DNA from: Atrichornis clamosus
Taxonomy: Eukaryota; Chordata; Aves; Passeriformes; Menuridae
Assembly (NCBI GenBank): GCA_013400975.1
Contig: WBMZ01003324.1
Coordinates: 1-64,000, forward strand
Reading direction: 5' to 3'
DNA: 64,000 nucleotides
This document shows positions 56,434 through 64,000 of the stretch, one piece after another. The notes beneath the pieces are model-generated. The model saw nothing but the letters and a program-made list of their open reading frames with translations, made no database searches and was not told where the DNA came from. Positions within the stretch are counted from its first letter, which is position 1, and each line of letters starts with the position of its first letter. The translations under genes and the position numbers were made by a program.

Positions 56434-56668
56434 ATTCTGGAATGGTTTGGGTTGGAAGGGACATTAAAGATCATTTTGTTCTACCCCCTGCCATGGGCAG
56501 GGACACCTTCCACTATCCCAGGCTGCTCCAAACCCCATCCAGCCTGGCCTTGGACACTTCCAGGGATCCAGGGGCAGCCACAGCTTCTCTGGGCAACCTG
56601 TGCCAGGGCCTCCCCACCCTCAAAGCCAAGAATTCCTTCCCCATTTCTAACCTAACCCTACTCAAGAA
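56434..56668 (-). mobile_element. CR1 LINE 3' fragment
   Basis: Starts 'attctggaatggtttgggtt', has 'ttaaagatcattttgttcta' (closer to the general avian CR1 wording), and ends in 'gccaagaattccttccccat'. Dominant family, truncated about 235 bp from the end. Confidence 0.92.
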
Positions 56669-57464
56669 GCCACTGTTGCTCCAGTGCCTTATCCCAGCCT
56701 GACTTTCCTGGAATGATGAGTCTGGCACATTAAGCACCATTTTTTCCTGCCACTGCTCTACTCTGTTGTATCTGTACTGAGGTTTCTGCCCTCACCCCGA
56801 GCCCCTCAGCCACGGGAATAAAGCTTTGCCAGCAGCAGGTTCTTCCCTCACAAAGCCCCAGCTGGGATGGGAGGCACAGGAGAAGGCAGGATGAGAGGCT
56901 GCTGTGAGTTTGCAGTGGCTGTCATTGTCTGCTTGACAATTCTGGGTCACTGCAAGTGGTTTCTAAATTGATTTGTCCCCACACAAGCATCAGTGCCCAA
57001 TTCAGACAAGCCCTGCTCTGCTCTGTGCCTCTCAGGCAAGTGGAACTCTCCACCACGCCGAAGTGGAATTGTGGCATTTTTGTCCAGCTTCTTTTTCCTC
57101 TGGCTGACATGGTTTGGGATCTGTTTGGAGCCGTGGAGATTGCTCATGCACCAGAGGAAAAGAGCTGCCTGCCTTTAGCGTGGCTGCGTTGGCTGGAGCT
57201 GACTGGGAGGCTCTCCTGCGCTGGTTTGATTTTAAGTGCTACATTAATAAATCAGCCCTGGTGGGGGGAATGATCATTCCCAATCTGTGCCCAGGGACGC
57301 TGACTCCTGGGCTGAAGCACCCAGCTGTCCCAGGAGGCTGTGAGATGCCACATTCCCCCTGTGCTCAGCAGATGCTGAAGACATCGAGCTGGCAGGACCG
57401 GCCTCGGATCGCGCTCCGCTCCGGCTGAACATCCAGAGCTTCCAGTTATTACAACTCCCGAGGC
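56669..57464. other. Unique sequence, no gene seen
   Basis: Balanced composition with no recognisable repeat or coding domain. Confidence 0.38.
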
Positions 57465-57660
57465 AGCCTCGGAATGTAAAAGAGGTGCCACGGCTCCTCC
57501 TCGGAATAAAGTAGATAAAAAAATCAATGCATTTGAAAGAGAAATAAAAAATAAAGTCTGGTAGCACTAATATTGCTCCTGCCAGGGCCGAGCCTCTCCT
57601 GGCAGCCTTGATTAAGGAAAATCTTCCTTGAGAGGGAGATTGGAGACCTCGAACACACAT
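57465..57660. promoter_or_regulatory. Candidate conserved non-coding element
   Basis: The A-rich core 'gtagataaaaaaatcaatgc' and 'gagaaataaaaaataaagtc' is followed by 'gccttgattaaggaaaatct' (TGATTAAG homeodomain-like). It contrasts with its flanks and has no frame. Confidence 0.25.
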
Positions 57661-58829
57661 CTATAAAGGTGACCCCTGGGTGATCAGCATAATTACTGGA
57701 GCTCCCACCGAGCTTTATCTGTGTGACTTAAAGCAGGAAAAGAAGGACCTGGCGTGGGGTGGTGAATTCAAATCCACCCCGAGAAGTTCCAAAGCCTCTG
57801 GGATGCCAGGCAAGGTGTGGATCTGCATTAGCTCAGGTGTCACGCTGGCTCTGCTCCTCCCTCGAAAGACCTACTCCGGGACTTCTTCCCATTGATTTCA
57901 GTGCAAACAAGATCAATTGTCTCTTTGGGTTCCTGTGTGGGAATGAGATTATGTTGAATATTAATTTGGCTTGCAATGGGCCCTGACTGTAATTTTCTAT
58001 CAGCAAAGGAGAATTCGTGTATTTCCATAAATTCAGATACTTCCATCTATTCATTCCACATATTCATAGACATTATCTCAATTCCCAGCTCTAGTTCAAA
58101 CAAAAGTTAGTTCCTTTTACAAATAAATTATTTTTCACTGTTGATGATATTTCTAATTTTTGTAGGCAAATTTATACATTTGAACAAAGGAGACAAAAAG
58201 TATCTTTGATGTAGCAAAGCCTTTCTGAGAGCCGTGCGTAAATTAAAAGAGAAAAGATAGTCTGGAAAATTTAAGGAATGGATGGGAATGATTCCAAGTT
58301 ACCTTGTACTTAATTGAAGTTCTCAGAAATGTTCTTTTCTTGTTTCCTATATTGGAGCTGTTCCTTGAAGTATGTCTGAATGCCTCCTCAAACTGGCATT
58401 TAATCTTTGACTGCATATATTTATTTTTCCCTTGCAGAACTGGAAGGGCCCTTTGTGGAATTTCTCCTTTAGCATCCCTTCACCTTGGTCCCTAATTTTT
58501 GGGGGATGTTGCTGGGAGATATGGCAGCACTGTATTGTTCAGAACAGGATTTTCCCCAATTTCTGCTTCTTATTTTTGGGATACTCTCAAGCCAGTACAA
58601 GTCTGCCTTGCTCCACTGCTCTCAAATTATCCTACTGCAGATTTCCTTGGGTGTCTTCGCCACAACAGGAAAATTTTGGGTGATTCTGAATGTTTTAAGG
58701 CACCTAAGTGCTGCCCAGAGCTTTCATTCCCTGGGGCTGGAGGAGCTGCAGTGCTGGAGTGAGAAGAAGAATTGATCTGGCAGCATCAGGAATTCCTTCA
58801 TTCCCTGAAAACCCTCTGGCCACCTCTGA
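57661..58829. other. Unique, largely AT-rich sequence, no gene seen
   Basis: 57880-58440 is AT-rich (ttgaatattaatttggcttg; aatttatacatttgaacaaa) without a known repeat. Frames at 58304-58495 and 58485-58775 are hydrophobic by composition only. Confidence 0.4.
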
Positions 58830-59390
58830 ACCCAGGATGGGTGAGGCTGGCAGGGCCCCCAGGGGCTCACCTGGTGCCACCTCCCTGCTCCAGCAGGGCC
58901 ATCCCAGAGCACAGGGCACAGCAGTGTGTCCCGACAGCTCTGGAACAGCCCCAGGGAGGAGACTCCACACCTCTCTGGACAATCTGGGCAGGGCTCGGGC
59001 ACTGCCCAGCAAAGAAGTTCTGCCTCCTGTGCAGGGGAACTTCCTGGGATCCGTCCCTGCCCGTTCCTCCTGTGCCATTCCAGGCCCCCGGAGCAGAGCC
59101 GGGCCCTGCTCTGCCCCTCCCTGCACACAGGGACACCCAGGGGTGAGGGCCCCTCTCAGCGGGGGCTGCTCTGGAGGCTGCACAGCCCCAGCTCCCTCAG
59201 CCTTTCCCGGGCAGGGAGAGGCTCCAGGCCCTTCCTCACCTGCGCAGCCTCCGCCGGCCCCGCTCCAGGAGCTCCAGGTCCCTGCTGTGCTGAGGATCCA
59301 GAGCTGGGCACGGCCCTGCAGAGGGGCCTCCAGGGCTGGGCACAGGGGTGGGATCCCTCCCTGACCTGCTGGGAATGCTCTTCCTGACCA
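58830..59390 (-). mobile_element. CR1 LINE inner fragment, different subfamily
   Basis: The + strand reads 'ctccctgctccagcagggcc', 'cagggaggagactccacacc', 'cccagctccctcagcctttc', 'ctccaggagctccaggtccc' and 'ccctgacctgctgggaatgc', the order of CR1 3' UTR then ORF2 in reverse. It is GC-rich and lacks the usual terminal words, so both ends appear broken. The large antisense frames at 58704-59399 are artefacts. Confidence 0.82.
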
Positions 59391-59592
59391 TGGAATCATT
59401 GTCAGTGAAGACCTCCAAGATCATCAAGTCCAACCTTTGAGATGCCCAAGTGCCATCTCGACCCATTTTTTGGCCACCACTTCCAGGGATAGTGACTCCA
59501 CCCCTGCCCTGGGCAGCCCCTTCCAGTGCTTAACCACTCTTCCAGTGAAGAAATTTTCACTAATATCCAACCTGAACCTCCCCTGGTGTTCC
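59391..59592 (-). mobile_element. CR1 LINE 3' fragment, older subfamily
   Basis: Begins 'catggaatcattgtcagtga', then 'gacctccaagatcatcaagt', 'cttccagggatagtgactcc', 'gcagccccttccagtgctta' and 'cagtgaagaaattttcacta'. It joins directly to the inner end of the previous CR1 in the same orientation. Confidence 0.9.
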
Positions 59593-61980
59593 AGCATCCA
59601 GGCATAGCATCCCTGCGTGCAATTCCTGCTTGCATTGGATATCTTGGATTAAACTGCTTGGACCAGGGATGTGTGCAGCTTCTCATTCTGCCTGTAGTAA
59701 AGTAATCAGTGTAGTAGAAGTAATAATACTAATGGGAATGTTGTCCTGGGCAGGATATTAAAATCCATGAGAGCCACAGCTCCCAGGGGAATCTTAAAAA
59801 GCCCCATAATGGAGTCACAACAGACAGACCTGCTACGAGTGAGAGAGGCAGGAAGAAAAGGCCCAGACAGTGGGACTTCAGTGCAGGCACTCAAGGAGCC
59901 AAGGATGACAAAACTTCCACTCAAAATGGAATAGCAGGAGGTGACTTGGAATTTCTTAAGATTTGTAGGAAAAGAATAGCAGGCGAAGGAGCTGTGGAAG
60001 GTGTTGGTGCAGCCAGAGGTGTGCAGGACAAAAAAAAGGAACATTCTGCAAAAGCAGCTCTAAGAAAACCAGTGCAATAGAGCAGGGAGGGGGATGAAAT
60101 CAATGCCAGCTCAAAGTCCTTGGGGTGCTTTATTCCAAGAGGGAAAAATGGTGTGACTAGGAAAAAGCCCAATGCTTTCAAAACCAAAGGGTTCTTCATA
60201 AACAGGATAGAAATGAATGTGTGAAAAATTAAATTTGTTTAAAGAAGAGGTGTGAGGAGCAGGGAAGAGAATTAGCAGTGATTTATTGCCACACTGGCAA
60301 TTCCCCGGGGAAAGATACGTGCAGTGGAGGAGAATAAACCACTGGGAAAAGTCAAGTGTGGATATTAAAATGTATATGGAGAAAGAAACATGATTTTAGC
60401 AACTCTCATAAGTTAGTATGACCTTAGCCACTAGTAAAATAACAGCCAGAGAGAAACAGCCTCTCTCTCCATCCAGCTAAGAGATAATGGAGCAAGAAGC
60501 TCCATAAAACATGATTTAAAAACACAATTTAAAGAGAAAAATCAAGGCCGAGTGACTGTCTTTGAAAATAACAATTAAAAGAGATGAATTCATCAAAAAA
60601 TGCCTAATACTTCTACCCAGGAATGGTGCTGTTTACAGGCAGTGCTCCTGAGCTCAGGAGAACTTCCTGCAGCTGGGAAGGTGCTTGCATCTCCAAGTGT
60701 CTGTGGGATCAGAGCACTCACGGTGGTGGGAATGCAGCTCCCGGGATGCGGGACGTGAGCCCAGAGCTCCGGTCTCGGTTTGTGCTGGGCTGGGGGAGAG
60801 GAGGTCTGGCTTCTTGAAATTCCCTCAGAGGTGCTCAAAAGAGAAGGAAAAAGTGATAACCATCTGTGTGCATCTAAATGGCACAGACAGGGAAAAGGGG
60901 GGATTGTTTGGGGTGCCACCGGGAGACGGAATTGGCGCTGCCGTGACGGGAAACGTTAAAAATCCTGCATGTCAGCAGGGAAAGGGGGGTCTGAGAGAGC
61001 ATCATAAGCTTCCCCCAGCATCTGGGCTGGGCTGCATGGGCCAGGCTGGCTCTGCAGCCTGGAGACACTGCAAACTCCCTTAAACAAATCATTAGGAAAC
61101 ATTGAGCGGGATTCATTAGGAAATATGGAGTGGGATCTGCTCTTATTCTTGCACAGCGAACGGCTGTGAGAACCTAATTAGTTATTTCAATCAGCCTCCC
61201 CAGAGCCAGGCATGTCTGGATTTGCCTTTCTGACTCTGCAACTGGTTACTTCCCTGATTTTGGGCTGGCTGGGATGGGGGGAGCCCCGGGGGGCTGTGAC
61301 AGCACCGGCACACAGGGGTGCAGGGCAGCGGTGCCACCGAGCCTGGGGGGCAAAGAGTCAGGAGGAGAGAGGGAAAAGCAGAGGTGACAGCAGTGGCGTG
61401 AAAAGGAGGGCAGGGGAGAGGCTTCCGAAGGAATAAAGGATACCTGGCTGCAGATTCCTGCAGCTTTTCCACATGAACACCCCGTGCCCAACCCCTTTTC
61501 CAGGCTCAGCGTCCCTCACAGGTGGCTCTGCTCCTGTCTCCATCACCCCCAGGCTTGGACAGCTCGAGTGCTATTATTTCCAGTTGTGTGCATGCAGAAA
61601 TCATGGAAAATCCCACCCTGGCCACGCTCAGGGCTTCACAGAGGTGCTCTGGTTTGTGTCAGGGGGTCAGACTTGGCTCTTGGACATTCTGAGACCAAAC
61701 CGGCCCAGGAGTCTCCCTGCTCCCAGAAGCAGCTGGACACTCACAGCTCCAACCATGCCTCTGTAACTAGGGCAATTTTGCACTTTTTGGGTCTTATTTC
61801 AGCCCCCTCTTCTGGGGACAGAGGTCTGTGGATTTAAAACCAGCTCTGGACACGCACAGAGACGTGACCATGTGTGCAGGACATGGAGCACGTGGGACAG
61901 GGAGGGATTTAGGCCGGGTTTATGCTGCCTGTGGCGGGACAGGTGATGCCTGCTGGTACAAAGTTTGCACAGGGGAGGGT
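59593..61980. other. Unique sequence, no gene seen
   Basis: 59690-60600 is AT-rich on balance and purine-rich on +, with no family recognised. 61080-61200 (gagaacctaattagttattt) could be conserved. 61265-61300 is G-rich. No coding domain is seen. Confidence 0.4.
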
Positions 61981-62198
61981 CAGGGTGGACACCAGGAGGA
62001 ATTTCTGCATGGAAAGGGTGGTCAGGCACTGGCAGGGGCTGCCCAGTGTTGTGATGGAGTCCCCATCCCTGGAGGTGTCCAAGGAAGGACTGGAGGTGGT
62101 ACTCAGGTGACAAGGTGGGGATCGGGCACAGCTCGGACTCGATGGCCTTGGAGGTTTTTCCAGCCTCAGTGATTCTGGGATTCTGTGATTCTGTGATC
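61981..62198 (+). mobile_element. CR1 LINE 3' fragment with intact terminus
   Basis: Reads 'gaggaatttctgcatggaaa', 'ggtggtcaggcactggcagg', 'agtccccatccctggaggtg' and 'ggactcgatggccttggagg', and ends with three overlapping terminal repeats (gattctgggattctgtgatt, then ctgtga). It is the best-preserved 3' terminus of its subfamily in the window. Confidence 0.94.
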
Positions 62199-63469
62199 TT
62201 TATCCATATGGAAAGGATGGAACGGGCCAGGAGACAGTCTTTAGCAGGGTGGTAACATCCCATCTCTGAGCTGGAGGGACCGTCCCAGCACACAGATGCC
62301 ACGACAGCTGTCACGGTCCCAGCAGTGACACCGACCCCAGTGACACCGAATCCAGAGCCAGGACTGTCCTTGCACCGTGCCCGTGGCAGGGACAGCAGCA
62401 CCAGCCCATCCCTGTGTGCAACAGGGAGGGGCTGGGAGGGAGAGCCTGGGGAAGCCTCATCCCAGGGAACTGCTGAATGACAGCCTTGGGCCAGCTTTGC
62501 CCATGGGATCCCCAAATCCCTGTTTTTTCATGCAAAACATGTGCCTGCAGCAGCACATCCCTTCAGCCTCTTCCCGGAGCACTACATCAGGAGCAGTTTG
62601 TAAGGAGATGATGAATGAGCTGACTGGGAGCAAGGCTGGGATGATTTTAAGCTGTTTAGCACCCCGTGAGGTTTTCCAAGAGCTTTGGGCTGTGCTGAGC
62701 TCTCCCTGTGTGGTGGAGAAGTTCCTCTCCATGGATGGCCAGGCAGGTCCTGAAATGGGAGCTCTGCAGCTCTGGGATGGTGGGTTTGGAGCTCTGGGAT
62801 GGTGGGTTTGGAGCTCAGGAGATGGTCCCAGCAGCCTGTCCCCCCAGTGCTTCCATCACTGGTTCTGTCTCCACCCATCCCAAAAGGGCCACACGACCCA
62901 GACACTTTTCCTGATACAACTGAGCCAGTAATGCAGGACAAGGAAGAAAACGAACAGCCTGTCACAAGCATGAACTTTTGGGGGGCTTCCAGGATTTTCC
63001 CAGCTTTCTGCTCTGCATAAAGTGTCCGTGAGCAGTGCTGAGGAGCCCCAGCCGTGTCCTTGCCACCACATCCCACGTGCGTGGGCTGGCAAAGGGGAAT
63101 GTGGCCACCAGGGAGGATTCCAGGGATGCCTGGTGTCTCAGCACCATCGGGAGCTTGCAGGGGTGGGTGCAAAGGCTCCTTCAGGCCAGCCCACCAGTCT
63201 GGAGCTGGCTGGGGTCACTGGGAGCAGCCAGGCACACAGGGGAGCCCTGGGAGCTGCAGCCATGCTCTGTGGATGGATTTCTTTTCTTAAATTATGCTTT
63301 AATTTCCTCTCCTTCTGGTACCAATGCCTGTGTTTTAATGAGCTTGCTCCCCTAGCATTTCAAACAAGGCTGATCCCTGGTGCTCCCTGTTTGCAATTCC
63401 CAGTGGCTCCCAAGCAAGAATTGTGCTGTTTAATTTTGCCAGGCTTCCAGTTTACACTGAAGCATTAAG
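62199..63469. other. Unique sequence with a small tandem repeat
   Basis: Includes 15-bp duplicated 'cagtgacaccgaccc' and 'cagtgacaccgaatc' words near 62324-62353. No gene is supported. Confidence 0.4.
62769..62816. repeat. 22-bp tandem duplication
   Basis: The 22-bp unit 'agctctgggatggtgggttt' plus gg occurs twice in direct succession. Confidence 0.75.
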
Positions 63470-63620
63470 AAAAAAACAGAGGCGAAAGGACCATATTTCT
63501 CCCGGCCTATTGATAGAGCGTGATAGGTATTAAATTCTATAATTCTTTCACTGGCCTTTAAGCAGCCTTGGTGTTAATATTTAATGATGAAAGATGCTGG
63601 TAATCAGCCCTGTATCCCAA
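63470..63620. promoter_or_regulatory. Candidate conserved non-coding element
   Basis: The sequence 'cggcctattgatagagcgtg', 'ataggtattaaattctataa' and 'ttggtgttaatatttaatga' is AT-rich, repeat-free and different from its GC-rich flanks. No coding frame fits. Confidence 0.27.
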
Positions 63621-64000
63621 GTGTCTGGATGCTTTATGATCTTGCCTTTGGGAGCCTAATTGTGAACCCAGCCTGCCAGAGCTCCCCACCCCAACTTAAT
63701 AAACTTTGCCATTCCTGCCCAGCACATCATCTGTCTCCAGGCAGGATCCAGCACGGGGAGGACCAGGTAGCACCAGGAGGAAGGATGGGGCAGGGAGTGG
63801 TGGTGAGGGTGGGCAGGGAGGCTGGGGAGGCAGGGATGAGCGGGCAGAGCTCCTGGGGAAGGCACAGCCCAGCTCAGGGCGGGTGACCCGGCACTGCCTG
63901 GGGCGCAGGAGGCTGCAGGGTGCACCAACAGCAAATACAGCATCGTCCGTGTCCTCCCCAAAACAGCCAGGCCCGGGGGCTGCGTCTGCCAGCCACCTTC
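63621..64000. other. Unique GC-rich sequence with a G-quadruplex motif
   Basis: 63807-63827 has four closely spaced G runs on +. No gene or known repeat is recognised up to the window edge. Confidence 0.4.

Noticed and set aside
1..64000. tRNA, rRNA or tRNA-derived SINE genes
   Set aside because: I scanned for tRNA A/B-box-like pairs and for SINE heads joined to CR1-like tails and saw none that I could support by eye.

Overview
This looks like nuclear DNA from a bird, most likely a passerine. I can support no protein-coding gene in it. The main evidence is about 34 fragments of CR1 (chicken repeat 1) LINE retrotransposons, most with the GC-rich 3' end typical of songbird CR1. There are no dense operon-like genes, no ribosome binding sites and no bacterial or viral gene order. 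Long open frames are frequent only because the DNA is GC-rich, passes through CR1 copies, or crosses tandem repeats whose units lack stop codons. None shows a domain I recognise apart from decayed CR1 ORF2 (reverse transcriptase) pieces.

CR1 layout. A minus-strand copy opens with its 3' end, as text like 'agaatcatggaatggtttgg'; a plus-strand copy ends with the complement. I count about 22 minus and 12 plus copies, roughly 10 kb by summing my approximate boundaries. Nearly all are 5'-truncated. The longest young copy is 24425-25348 (+). Four pieces (16175-16330, 25690-26042, 44560-45115, 53745-54610) look like much older amniote CR1/L3-type LINEs. Several copies abut: two plus copies near 6.0-6.7 kb, young beside old at 24.4-26.0 kb, a compound at 45350-45830, a tail-to-tail pair at 55015-55520, and two subfamilies joined at 59390.

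Tandem repeats. These are a 32-bp minisatellite (10891-11192), a TTCC tract with a 24-bp higher-order unit (12062-12308), a perfect 50-bp duplication beside an assembly gap (14797-14896; gap 14286-14682), a 20-bp repeat (27331-27500), an 11-bp repeat of about 25 copies (31897-32173), and smaller arrays at 33196, 34065, 41418 and 62769. A separate unit of about 270 bp occurs twice in direct orientation, at 36098-36363 and 38445-38720, and matches no family I recognise.

Unique DNA. The rest alternates between GC-rich sequence with no visible feature and shorter AT-rich blocks that resemble conserved non-coding elements (for example 21640-21850, 29110-29560, 43025-43235, 43985-44340, 50290-51160, 57465-57640, 63470-63620). 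These hold clusters of homeodomain-, POU- and SOX-like motifs. One CpG-rich segment (30925-31505) meets the usual CpG-island thresholds by hand count. The picture is an intergenic or intronic region, possibly near a developmental regulator, but which gene it serves cannot be read from this sequence. I found no new gene system. The best leads are the repeated 11-mer module at 50824/51128, the unknown repeat pair at 36.1/38.4 kb and the CpG-rich segment.
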